This document shows, in pieces, positions 1-6,653 of a DNA stretch of 8,452 nt; the first letter of the stretch is position 1; each line of letters opens with the position of its first letter. This DNA is from JAHFUI01 sp041485905 (lineage in GTDB: Bacteria; Acidobacteriota; Vicinamibacteria; Vicinamibacterales; CAVVIG01). The position numbers were made by a program, and so were the translations under genes. Under the pieces are notes generated by a model. That model made no database searches and was not told where the DNA came from. It saw only the letters and a program-made list of their open reading frames with translations. The DNA lies in assembly GCA_041485905.1 (NCBI GenBank), contig JBGPKK010000197.1, positions 1 to 8,452 on the forward strand, written 5' to 3'.

Positions 1-102
1 AACAATCAGTTGTCGCTCTCAGGATCCGACGAAGTGCCGGCAGAGTTCCGCCAGGCCATCGAAGAGTACTATCGCAAGCTCGCGCAACGCGGAACGAAGT
101 AG
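1..102 (+). CDS. C-terminal end of an unidentified protein (partial)
   Basis: The first frame is open from base 1 and ends at TAG 100-102, giving 33 residues that finish with a polar, probably helical tail (EFRQAIEEYYRKLAQRGTK). The codons are GC-rich at the third position and the helix is plausibly amphipathic, so this looks like the end of a real gene whose start lies outside the window. Too little is present to name a family. The next gene begins 49 bases downstream on the same strand, so the two could be co-transcribed. Confidence 0.6.
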   Translation, partial: NNQLSLSGSDEVPAEFRQAIEEYYRKLAQRGTK

Positions 103-115
103 CGCTCTTGAAAGT

Positions 116-188
116 GTGAAGTCTCGAGTCTGAAGTCTGAAGAGAAGGACCATGCGGCTGATCGAGCCGGGCAGACTTGAGACTTCAC
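116..188. repeat. Imperfect 16-bp inverted repeat around the start of the next gene
   Basis: GTGAAGTCTCGAGTCT (116-131) is matched on the opposite strand by AGACTTGAGACTTCAC (173-188) at 15 of 16 positions, with a G:T pair possible in RNA at the mismatch. The left arm is followed by a further direct copy of the GTCTGAAG unit (129-142). The putative start codon at 152 lies in the 41-base loop. As RNA this could fold over the ribosome-binding region, or it may only be an intergenic repeat that has grown into the gene start. Neither role is shown by the sequence alone. Confidence 0.6.
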
Positions 189-1165
189 CCTTGAGACCCG
201 TCGCGTTCGTTGCTGTCGCCCTCATCGTCCTGGCGACGGCGCTCTTTCCCATCCACGCCGAAACCGATCTCGACGCCTTCATGCGGCTGGTCCTCGCGCG
301 CCGCGACGACAACTGGAAGAAGCTCCAGCAGTACGTCCTCGACGAGCGGGAGCAGATCGAGATTCGCGGGCCCAGCCGACAGCCGATTTGGGGCGAGCGC
401 CGCGAGTACACCTGGTACATCCGCGACGGCTATTTCGTCCGCAGCCCCGTGAAGTTCAACGGGGTCGAGATCGGCGACGCCGACCGCCGGCGGTATGAAG
501 CTGAATTCCTGCGCCGCAGCCAGGAACGCGACAAACGCATGTCAGTCGACAGTCGCCAGTCGTCTGTCGACAGTGCGCAGCCATCGGTCGACCGGGCGCA
601 ATCGGATCCCGGCGGCAGCTCGGCAAGCCTCGACGGACTGCTGCGCCAGGCTCGTGAGCCACAGTTCGTGTCGTCCGCGTATTTTCTCCGCTTCAAGTTC
701 GAGGAAGGCAAGTACGCGCTGGTCGGACGCGAGATGCTCGATGGTCACGAGGTGATGCGGGTCGAGTACTATCCGGCCAATTTGTACTCGGCGCGGCAAG
801 GGCGCCGGATGGCGCGGGACCATAACCCGCAGGATCCACGCGACGCCGAAGTCCAGCGGATGATGAACAAAGTCGCGCTCATCACGCTGTGGATCGATCC
901 GACGAGCCATCAGATCGTCAAGTACACCTTCGACAACATCGATTTCGATTTCCTGCCGGCCCAGTGGCTCGTTCGCCTCGATACCGTCCGCGCGACGATG
1001 ACCATGGGCCAGCCGTTTCCCGGCATCTGGCTGCCGCGCGATCTCGAGTTCACCGTCGCCGCGGACGTGGCGACCGGCCGCTTCGACGTTCGCTGGGCCG
1101 TCGACTATCACGACTACCGCCAGGCCGACGTCGCGAGCAAGGTCCACATCGGCACGGCACGATAA
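152..1165 (+). CDS. Exported protein of unknown function with internal heptad repeats
   Basis: The protein has 337 residues and I do not recognise its family. Residues 14-36 form a signal peptide (hydrophobic FVAVALIVLATALFPIHA, with likely cleavage just before ETDLDAF), so the product is predicted to be periplasmic or outer-membrane associated. The rest alternates charged and aromatic segments, including REYTWYIRDGYFVRSP and ITLWIDPTSHQIVKYTF. The latter pattern (a strand, 'IDP', then a strand describing dependence on a state) recalls LolA/outer-membrane lipoprotein-sorting-like sheets, but this is only a resemblance. Residues 131-151 are three tandem heptads. The start is uncertain. ATG 152 has the purine-rich GAAGGA at 144-149 but with very short spacing, while TTG 191 would leave a textbook signal peptide without the first 13 residues, which are encoded by the inverted repeat. 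The stop is 7 bases before the Omp85-type gene, so the two probably share a transcript. Confidence 0.75.
   Translation: MRLIEPGRLETSPLRPVAFVAVALIVLATALFPIHAETDLDAFMRLVLARRDDNWKKLQQYVLDEREQIEIRGPSRQPIWGERREYTWYIRDGYFVRSPVKFNGVEIGDADRRRYEAEFLRRSQERDKRMSVDSRQSSVDSAQPSVDRAQSDPGGSSASLDGLLRQAREPQFVSSAYFLRFKFEEGKYALVGREMLDGHEVMRVEYYPANLYSARQGRRMARDHNPQDPRDAEVQRMMNKVALITLWIDPTSHQIVKYTFDNIDFDFLPAQWLVRLDTVRATMTMGQPFPGIWLPRDLEFTVAADVATGRFDVRWAVDYHDYRQADVASKVHIGTAR
542..604 (+). repeat. Three tandem 21-bp in-frame repeats (SVD heptads)
   Basis: Three consecutive 21-base units (542-562, 563-583, 584-604) each encode Ser-Val-Asp-(Ser/Arg)-x-Gln-x. Each unit carries the palindrome GTCGAC, and the second contains the perfect 10-base palindrome CTGTCGACAG (565-574). 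The units lie between two better-structured segments of the host protein, in a Ser/Gln/Gly-rich stretch that continues to about residue 162 and looks like a flexible linker. Copy number could change without breaking the reading frame. Confidence 0.75.
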
Positions 1166-1172
1166 GAACACG

Positions 1173-2426
1173 TTGCACACCGCATCATTCCTGCTCGCCG
1201 GGCTCCTTGCCGGACTGCTGCAGGCGCCGCAGCCCGCCGAGGTCGTCTCCGAGGTGCGCGTCCAGGGCAACCTCGCCACGACCGACGCGGAAGTCCTGCT
1301 GCTGGCCGGCGTGAACATCGGCATGCCGATCGGCCCCGACACGGTGTCGGCCGTCGCCGATCGGCTGCGTCAGTCGAAACGGTTCAAGCGGGTTGAGGTG
1401 CTGAAGCGGTACGGATCGATCAGCGACCCGACGCGGATCGTCCTCGTGCTGCTGGTGGATGAGGGACCGGTGGCGATTCAGACCACCGGCGATCCCGATC
1501 GGCCGACGCGGGTCGTCAGAAGTCGGCGGTTGAATCTCCTTTTCCTCCCGCTGCTCGGCAGTGAGGACGGCTACGGCCTCACTTATGGCGCGCGCGTCGC
1601 GGTCCCCGATGCGATGGGATCCGACAGCCGGCTGTCGTTTCCCGCGACATGGGGCGGCGAGAAGCGCGCGGCCGCAGAAATCGACAAGCGATTCGATCGC
1701 GGATTACTCACGCGTGCCGAAGGCGGGGCGTCAATCGTTCGAAAGACGCATCCATTCTTTCAGGAGGACGATGACCGCGTGGCGGTCTGGGCACACGGCG
1801 AGCGCCACCTTCTTCCGTCGCTGCGGATCGGAGCGACAATCGGCTGGCAGCACGTCTCCTTTCTCGGCGCGACGGATCGTTTCGTCGATACCGGCGCCGA
1901 GGTGGTCGTCGATACCCGCCTCGATCCGTGGCTCGCGCGAAACGCGGTCTACGCGCGGGCTGCTCAGGATCGTTTCGCGTTTCGAAGCCGCGAACGCGTC
2001 GACCGGACCGAGCTCGAGGCGCACGGATACGTCGGCTTGCTCGGTCAGACGATTCTGGTGGCGAGCGCGCAACGCTCGGCGGCCAATCGGGCGCTGCCGG
2101 AATACCTGAAGCCGATGCTGGGCGGTGAGGCCAGCGTGCGAGGGTTCAGGGCCGGCACGGCCGTGGGCGACACGCTGGTCGCCGGATCCCTGGAGCTGCG
2201 CGTGCCCCTCACCTCTCCGCTGCGGTTCGGGAAATTTGGCGTCAGCGCATTTGCCGATGCAGGCACAGTGTACGACCACGGCCAACGGTTCGACGATCAG
2301 GCGGTGACGCGAGGCTTCGGCGGCAGCGTCTGGTGCGCCGCAGCCTTCCTTCGGCTGAACCTCGCCGTCGCGCACGGGGTCGGCGCGTCAACACGGGCAC
2401 ACCTCAGCGGGAACGTCACCTTCTGA
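1173..2426 (+). CDS. Small Omp85-type outer-membrane protein (one POTRA plus barrel)
   Basis: The protein has 417 residues. A short hydrophobic export signal (about 4-17) is followed by one POTRA-like domain at about 24-98: the opening strand VVSEVRVQGN, 'TTDAEVLLLAGVNIGMPI', a helix ending SKRFKRVEVL, and the closing strand IVLVLLVDEG. From about 115 onward the sequence is beta-barrel-like. It holds the Omp85 signature VRGF at residues 322-325 (in GGEASVRGF) and the late-strand motif FADAGTVY at 360-367, and it ends in Phe like an outer-membrane assembly signal. BamA has five POTRA domains and about 800 residues, so this is a reduced member of the BamA/TamA/surface-antigen superfamily rather than BamA itself. 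Its job could be insertion or secretion of a specific protein, possibly the upstream exported one. The start is TTG with only a weak AAGAA upstream, suggesting translational coupling to the preceding gene 7 bases away. Confidence 0.85.
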   Translation: MHTASFLLAGLLAGLLQAPQPAEVVSEVRVQGNLATTDAEVLLLAGVNIGMPIGPDTVSAVADRLRQSKRFKRVEVLKRYGSISDPTRIVLVLLVDEGPVAIQTTGDPDRPTRVVRSRRLNLLFLPLLGSEDGYGLTYGARVAVPDAMGSDSRLSFPATWGGEKRAAAEIDKRFDRGLLTRAEGGASIVRKTHPFFQEDDDRVAVWAHGERHLLPSLRIGATIGWQHVSFLGATDRFVDTGAEVVVDTRLDPWLARNAVYARAAQDRFAFRSRERVDRTELEAHGYVGLLGQTILVASAQRSAANRALPEYLKPMLGGEASVRGFRAGTAVGDTLVAGSLELRVPLTSPLRFGKFGVSAFADAGTVYDHGQRFDDQAVTRGFGGSVWCAAAFLRLNLAVAHGVGASTRAHLSGNVTF

Positions 2427-2441
2427 CGCGAGGGAATGCGC

Positions 2442-2447
2442 TATCAT
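2442..2447 (+). promoter_or_regulatory. Possible -10 element upstream of the TldD-like gene
   Basis: TATCAT lies in the 92-base gap before the TldD-like start and matches a sigma70-type -10 at 4 of 6 positions. No good -35 sits at the right distance (the nearest candidate, TTCTGA at 2421, is 15 bases away and overlaps the previous stop). The gap would allow independent transcription of the protease pair, but the call is weak. Confidence 0.25.
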
Positions 2448-2506
2448 GCATGGACCCCGACAACGAACGTGCTCGCCCGATCCGATCGCGCTGTCATCGC
2501 TCTGCC

Positions 2507-2513
2507 AGAGGAG
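2507..2513 (+). promoter_or_regulatory. Ribosome-binding site of the TldD-like gene
   Basis: AGAGGAG lies 5 bases before ATG 2519. It decides the start: the frame is open upstream as far as 2333, but those 62 codons overlap the Omp85-type gene, are Arg-rich, and would bury the signal peptide that begins at 2519. Confidence 0.75.
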
Positions 2514-2518
2514 TCGGC

Positions 2519-4219
2519 ATGAAACGTCTGAGGCTCTTGATCTTCGTCGCGCTCGCCGCCGGCGTCTTCGGGCCGGCCAGCCAGCCGGTCGGCGGCGCGG
2601 GCAGCCCGCTCCTCGGCATCGTGCAATCGGAGTTGCAGCGGAACTTCGAGGGACTGAAGAAGGAGCCGGTCCGACCCTACTTCATCAGCTACACGCTGCA
2701 CGACACGCGGACGACGCACATGAGCGCCGCGTTCGGCGCGCTGCAGCGCAGCGATGAGGCCCGCAGCCGGTTTGCCACCATCGAAGTGCGCGTCGGCGAC
2801 TACGCCCTCGACAACACCCATCCGCTGCGCGGCGACCCGAATGCCTCCCGTCCGCGCGTCAGCGTCGTCTCGCTGCCGCTGACCGACGACCCCAAGCCGA
2901 TCCAGCTTGCGCTGTGGCGGGCGACGGACCGATCGTTCAAGCAGGCCGCCGAAGCGTTGACCCGAGTCAAGACAAACGTCGCGGCCAAGATCAAAGACGA
3001 GAACCCGGCGCCCGATTTCTCGCGCGAAGATCCGCAGACCTTCACGGGCGCGCCGGCCACCTACTCGGTGGACGCGAAAGTATGGGAGGCGCGGCTCCGC
3101 CGCATCTCGGCGCTCTTCGCCGACGATCCATTCGTGTTCGACAGCGACGTCTCTTTGTCCATCGACTCGGACAACCGGTACTACACCAACAGCGACGGCT
3201 CCCAGATCGCCACCGGCGACATCACGTGCCGTCTCTTCATCCAGGCGATGACCAAGGCGACCGACGGGATGGAGCTGCCGCTGTATGCCAGCTACTACTC
3301 GAGAACACTGGAAGGGTTGCCCGACGAAAAGCAGCTCGCGGCCGACGCGCGCGAGATGGTGGTTTTGCTTTCCAAGCTTCGCGTCGCACCGATCGTCGAT
3401 CCGTTTTCTGGTCCGGCCATCCTGTCCGGCCGCGCGGCCGGCGTGTTTTTCCACGAGATCTTCGGTCACCGCGTCGAGGGGCATCGCCAGAAGAGCGCCG
3501 ACGATGCGCAGACGTTTGCGAAGAGCGTGGATCAGCCGGTCCTGCCGCCATTTTTGAGCGTCGTGTTCGACCCGACCCAGCGGAAGCTGGGGAACACCGA
3601 GCTCATCGGCCATTACCTGTACGACGACGAGGGCGTGAAAGCGCGCCGCGTCACGGTCGTGGACAAGGGCGTGCTCAAGACCTTCCTGCTGGGGCGGGCT
3701 CCGCTCCTGGCGTTTCCGCAATCGAACGGCCACGGGCGGGCGCAACCGGGGTACCTGCCCGTGTCGCGTCAGTCGAATCTCCTCGTCGAATCATCCAAGA
3801 CCGTCACCCAGGAAGCGTTGACCGATATGCTCCGGGAGGAAGCGCGCAAACAGGGGAAACCGTTCGGCCTGCTCTTCGAGAACATCGAGGGCGGCTTCAC
3901 GTTCACGGACCGTTCGCGCCCCAACGCCTTCAACGTGAACCCGAACGTCGTCTATCGCATCTACGCCGACGGCCGGCCGCCGGAGCTCGTGCGGGGCGTG
4001 GATCTGATCGGTACGCCGCTCGCCGCCTTCGGCAAGATCGTCGCAACGAGCAACAAGACCGAGGTCTTCAACGGGATCTGCGGCGCGGAGAGTGGCGGCG
4101 TGCCGGTATCGGCCTCGGCCCCCGCGCTGCTCGTCAGCGAGGTCGAGGTGCAGAAGAAGGCGCAATCTCAGGAAACGCTGCCCATTCTGCCGGCCCCGGC
4201 GCAGAGAAAGAAGTCCTGA
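2519..4219 (+). CDS. Exported TldD/PmbA-family metallopeptidase, catalytic member
   Basis: The protein has 566 residues. TldD-family proteins are zinc metalloproteases that, with partner TldE (PmbA), trim or degrade flexible peptides such as microcin B17 precursor and CcdA antitoxin in E. coli. Here residues 1-20 are a signal peptide (MKRLRLLIFVALAAGVFGPA, cleavage somewhere in 20-28), so the enzyme should act in the periplasm or outside rather than in the cytoplasm. The metal site is visible: H312-E313-I-F-G-H316 within FFHEIFGHRVEGH, with Glu319 and His321 close by, and the distal Cys521 in NGICGAESGGVPV, which sits where TldD places its third ligand. The N-terminal half (IEVRVGDYALD near 90) and the C-terminal SEVEVQK strand are typical of the fold. 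It is about 85 residues longer than cytoplasmic TldD. The gene follows the Omp85-type gene by 92 bases and ends one base before its paralogue, which it probably pairs with. Confidence 0.9.
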   Translation: MKRLRLLIFVALAAGVFGPASQPVGGAGSPLLGIVQSELQRNFEGLKKEPVRPYFISYTLHDTRTTHMSAAFGALQRSDEARSRFATIEVRVGDYALDNTHPLRGDPNASRPRVSVVSLPLTDDPKPIQLALWRATDRSFKQAAEALTRVKTNVAAKIKDENPAPDFSREDPQTFTGAPATYSVDAKVWEARLRRISALFADDPFVFDSDVSLSIDSDNRYYTNSDGSQIATGDITCRLFIQAMTKATDGMELPLYASYYSRTLEGLPDEKQLAADAREMVVLLSKLRVAPIVDPFSGPAILSGRAAGVFFHEIFGHRVEGHRQKSADDAQTFAKSVDQPVLPPFLSVVFDPTQRKLGNTELIGHYLYDDEGVKARRVTVVDKGVLKTFLLGRAPLLAFPQSNGHGRAQPGYLPVSRQSNLLVESSKTVTQEALTDMLREEARKQGKPFGLLFENIEGGFTFTDRSRPNAFNVNPNVVYRIYADGRPPELVRGVDLIGTPLAAFGKIVATSNKTEVFNGICGAESGGVPVSASAPALLVSEVEVQKKAQSQETLPILPAPAQRKKS

Positions 4220-4220
4220 G

Positions 4221-5921
4221 ATGCGCGCTCGAATCATCGCTGCGGTCGGCCTCGCGCTCCTGCTCGCGCCGAACGCGCCAGTCCGCGCCCAGGAGTCCCT
4301 GGGGTCAACGACGTCAACGACGTCAACGACGTCGCCGACGCTGGCCGCGATGCAGGACGAACTGAAGCGATCGATCGAGGGCCTGCGGCTGAAAGACGAG
4401 CCGTCGCCGTACTACATCGCCTACGAAGTCGAAGACGTGTCGGACGTGACCATGCAGGCGAGACTCGGCGCGATCGTCGAGGACACAACGAGACGAATCC
4501 GGGCGCTGCGCGTCGAGGTTCGTGTGGGCGACTACGTGTTCGACAGCTCGCGGTTTGTCGGTCCCAATCGCGGCGGATCCGACGGCGCCGTACTGGCGCC
4601 GCTCGACGACGATTACGATGCGATGCGCCGGGAGATCTGGCTGGCCACCGATGCGGCGTACAAACGCGCCGTCAACGTGTTCGCCAGAAAAAAAGCGGCG
4701 TTCCAAAACCGGACCAGCGCGGAATCGATTCCCGATTTCTCGAAAGAAACACCGGTCGAAACGGTCCTGCCGGCCCTCGCGCCCGGCCGCTCGAACCGCG
4801 AGTGGATCGACGGCGTGCGGCAAATCTCCGCGGCCTTCGCGTCGAGCGCCGACGTGCACTCCTCCGACGTGTCGCTGACCGCGTCGCGTGGCATCCGGTA
4901 CTACGTGAACAGCGAAGGGTTCAAGTCGGTCGTGCCGATTCAATCGGCCTTGCTGCGCGTGAGCGCCGATACGCAGACCGACGATGGGACCGTGCTGCGG
5001 GACTCGTTCAGCGTCGTTGAAAACCGTGCGGAGGACCTGCCGCGCGTCAGTGACCTCGTCGCCCGCGCGCGCGACCTGGCCGTCCGCCTGACCGCCGAGC
5101 GCGCTGCGCCGGTCGGCGAGGATTACACCGGCCCCGTTCTCATCGAAGGCGAAGCAAGCGGGCAGCTGATTGCGGAGACGCTCGTCCCGCTGATGGTGGC
5201 GCGTCGAGCGCCCGACGCCGACAATCCGCGGGCCACGCAAGCCGCGCAGGGTCAGGTGACGCCGTTTCTGACGCGCATCGGACTGCGGGTCCTTCCGGAC
5301 GCATTCTCGGTGAGCGACACCCCGTCGCTGGCGCAGTACGGCGGCAAGCCGGTCCCCGGAGCCTACGCGGTGGACGACGAAGGCGTGGCGGCCAAAGATG
5401 TATCGCTTGTCGAGAACGGCAAGCTCGTGACGCTCCTCACCAGTCGAACGCCGCAGCGCAAGCTCCTGCAGTCGAACGGCCATAGCCGCGGCGGCGCGGC
5501 GCAGGCCGGCGTCTTTCAGATGCGCAGCGCGCAGGCCGTTCCATCGGCGGAGCTCAAAACAAGATACCTGGAACTGCTCAAAACGCAGGACAAGCCGTTC
5601 GGGTACATCGTGCGCGGGATCGGAAACGCTGGAGGACAGGGGCCGTCGGCAGGTCCGGCGATCCTGCAGCTCGCGAAAGTGACGCCCGATGGCCGGGAAG
5701 AGATGGTTCGCGGGCTTCGCTTCGCCGCCATCGCCCCCCCGACGTTCAGAAACATCCTCGACGCGTCCGACGAGCGTCAGATGTACAGCTACTTTGCGGG
5801 AGCGGCCGGCACGGTCGTGTCGGTGGTCGTGCCGAACCTGATTTTCGAGGAACTGGAGATCCAGAAGATCCAGGACGTCATCCAACGATCGCCGATCGTG
5901 CCCTCGCCGCTGAAGAACTAA
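4221..5921 (+). CDS. Exported TldE-like partner lacking the metal site
   Basis: The protein has 566 residues, exactly the length of its neighbour, and is clearly its paralogue: SPTLAAMQDELKRSIEGL matches SPLLGIVQSELQRNFEGL, and VEVRVGDYVFD matches IEVRVGDYALD. A signal peptide covers residues 1-23 (IIAAVGLALLLAPNAPVRA, cleavage before QES), followed by a Ser/Thr repeat linker. At the position of the HEIFGH motif the sequence reads A318-E-T-L-V-P323, so both His ligands are gone although the Glu remains. At the position of the distal Cys an ungapped C-terminal alignment gives Tyr524. This is the E. coli TldE pattern, where one subunit of the heterodimer has no active site and shapes the substrate channel. 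The start is ATG 4221, one base after the previous stop, with GAGAAAGAAG (4203-4212) as a ribosome-binding region. The frame is open further upstream but overlaps the TldD-like gene. Translational coupling would give equal amounts of the two subunits. Confidence 0.88.
   Translation: MRARIIAAVGLALLLAPNAPVRAQESLGSTTSTTSTTSPTLAAMQDELKRSIEGLRLKDEPSPYYIAYEVEDVSDVTMQARLGAIVEDTTRRIRALRVEVRVGDYVFDSSRFVGPNRGGSDGAVLAPLDDDYDAMRREIWLATDAAYKRAVNVFARKKAAFQNRTSAESIPDFSKETPVETVLPALAPGRSNREWIDGVRQISAAFASSADVHSSDVSLTASRGIRYYVNSEGFKSVVPIQSALLRVSADTQTDDGTVLRDSFSVVENRAEDLPRVSDLVARARDLAVRLTAERAAPVGEDYTGPVLIEGEASGQLIAETLVPLMVARRAPDADNPRATQAAQGQVTPFLTRIGLRVLPDAFSVSDTPSLAQYGGKPVPGAYAVDDEGVAAKDVSLVENGKLVTLLTSRTPQRKLLQSNGHSRGGAAQAGVFQMRSAQAVPSAELKTRYLELLKTQDKPFGYIVRGIGNAGGQGPSAGPAILQLAKVTPDGREEMVRGLRFAAIAPPTFRNILDASDERQMYSYFAGAAGTVVSVVVPNLIFEELEIQKIQDVIQRSPIVPSPLKN
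4304..4339 (+). repeat. 9-bp tandem repeat behind the TldE-like signal peptide
   Basis: GTCAACGAC occurs three times without change (4304-4312, 4313-4321, 4322-4330) and a fourth time as GTCGCCGAC (4331-4339). Read in the gene frame it encodes a Ser-Thr-Thr linker right after the predicted signal-peptide cleavage site. Unit length is a multiple of three, so slippage would change linker length but not frame. Confidence 0.85.
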
Positions 5922-6016
5922 CCGGTCAGACGTCGACCCCCGCCCGTTTTCTCAGCAAAGGCCGAGCCACCCGCCGAGGGTGTTAACCGCTGCAGCGGGC
6001 CTGCGTAATACCGGGT

Positions 6017-6319
6017 ATGACGCGTAACATCACAGCTGCGGCGGTGGTCCTCTTCGTATTGGGAACGGCTACGGTCGCGCTCGCGGTTCAGAATCCCGGC
6101 CCGCGCTTAGCCTGTCTTTCACTTGTGTGTATCGCGGTGCTGCGCGCCGCGATTCGTCCCGGCCGGCTGCGGCCGATTCGCGTGCCGGGAAGTCGAGCTC
6201 CGCTCCAACCCTGTCGCCCCCACGTCGACTATCGGGGGGTTTGCACGCCGGCCATTCACGGCATGCACCGCTCCAGCGAGTGCGAAGGCCACGGATCGCG
6301 CAGCCCGAAGTCGACGTGA
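6017..6319 (+). CDS. Possible small exported protein, or start of a broken gene
   Basis: The 100-residue frame begins with a credible signal peptide (MTRNITAAAVVLFVLGTA, then TVALAVQNPGP). After about residue 45 it becomes Arg/Pro/Ser-rich with scattered Cys (five in total) and loses protein-like character. There is no clear ribosome-binding site; only CCGGGT precedes the ATG. It starts 95 bases after the TldE-like gene on the same strand, so it could be a small exported peptide, even a substrate of that pair, but nothing in the sequence demonstrates this. A frameshifted remnant or a chance frame is at least as likely. Confidence 0.25.
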   Translation: MTRNITAAAVVLFVLGTATVALAVQNPGPRLACLSLVCIAVLRAAIRPGRLRPIRVPGSRAPLQPCRPHVDYRGVCTPAIHGMHRSSECEGHGSRSPKST

Positions 6320-6343
6320 GGAATCGCTGCGCTCGACTTCCGG
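6185..6343. repeat. Bulged 13-bp inverted repeat in the spacer
   Basis: CCGG-G-AAGTCGAGC (6185-6198) is complementary to GCTCGACTTCCGG (6331-6343) over 13 bases with one bulged G. Inside it, GAAGTCGA (6307-6314) can instead pair with TCGACTTC (6333-6340). Just upstream, ATCGCGG (6131-6137) pairs with CCGCGAT (6147-6153) and CGGCC (6160-6164) with GGCCG (6171-6175). The density of complementary arms suggests a structured RNA or a REP-like dispersed repeat, though GC-rich DNA yields some such pairs by chance. Confidence 0.4.
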
Positions 6344-6528
6344 TCACGGGGCGCGTCGGCACGCTCAGACGGCCGCTGCCGCCGGGCACGACCGCGGCAC
6401 GTGATCTGCGGCGGGACGCGTCGACTGCGGCCACCCGTGAGAGGGCGGCCGGTCGGGATGGGCAACTGTGCGCGGCAGGTTCTCCTCGCGGCGATCCTGC
6501 CCCCCGTGATCCGTGCCGACGGGATGAC

Positions 6529-6642
6529 GCCATCAGCAGGACTGCGGAGGACGGCCGGCTCTGGGTGCCGTTTGCGCTGGCGGTCGGCGCGTGGCTCGTC
6601 CTGGCGCCGGTTCTGATGTTGTTGGTCCTGTCGGACGATTAG
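6529..6642 (+). pseudogene. Possible C-terminal remnant with one membrane segment
   Basis: In a frame different from the signal-like start at 6017, these codons read as a short acidic lead (AEDGRL), then the strongly hydrophobic WVPFALAVGAWLVLAPVLML, then LVLSDD and TAG. Third codon positions are almost all G or C, as in the real genes here. The frame is open further upstream (to about 6127), but that part is Arg-rich and unconvincing. It may be the end of a membrane protein whose earlier part was lost or frameshifted, or a short tail-anchored peptide. No start codon with a ribosome-binding site is evident nearby. Confidence 0.2.
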
Positions 6643-6653
6643 ACCGCAGTCCG

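Larger units (their letters stand above)
5922..6653. other. Long spacer between convergent genes; no convincing intact gene
   Basis: These roughly 730 bases lie between the TldE-like stop and the stop of the minus-strand kinase. Reading frames here are mostly Arg/Pro/Ser-rich, as expected of GC-rich noncoding DNA. Three things stand out: a signal-peptide-like beginning at 6017, a hydrophobic segment in another frame ending at 6642, and a cluster of inverted repeats at 6131-6343. There is also a perfect 12-base palindrome CCGCTGCAGCGG at 5987-5998. No tRNA, rRNA, CRISPR or hairpin-plus-T-run terminator could be recognised. A decayed gene or a dispersed repeat is the most likely content. Confidence 0.5.

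Noticed and set aside
542..604. CRISPR-like array
   Set aside because: The 21-base units are directly adjacent with no spacers, encode a regular heptad in frame, and number only three.
2333..2518. N-terminal extension of the TldD-like protein
   Set aside because: It overlaps the Omp85-type gene, is Arg-rich, and the strong AGAGGAG before ATG 2519 plus the signal peptide beginning there mark the true start.
2444..3745. A 433-codon open frame on the minus strand opposite the TldD-like gene
   Set aside because: Same shadow effect: low-complexity Arg/Val/Gly composition, no signal or domain, and complete overlap with the catalytic metallopeptidase gene.
2914..4365. A 483-codon plus-strand frame overlapping both TldD-family genes
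   Set aside because: It is out of frame with two well-supported genes, strongly Arg-rich and without recognisable domains.
4323..5885. A 520-codon open frame on the minus strand opposite the TldE-like gene
   Set aside because: It mirrors the GC-rich codon pattern of the real gene, is Arg/His-rich, and shows no family motif, while the plus strand encodes a clear TldD-family protein.
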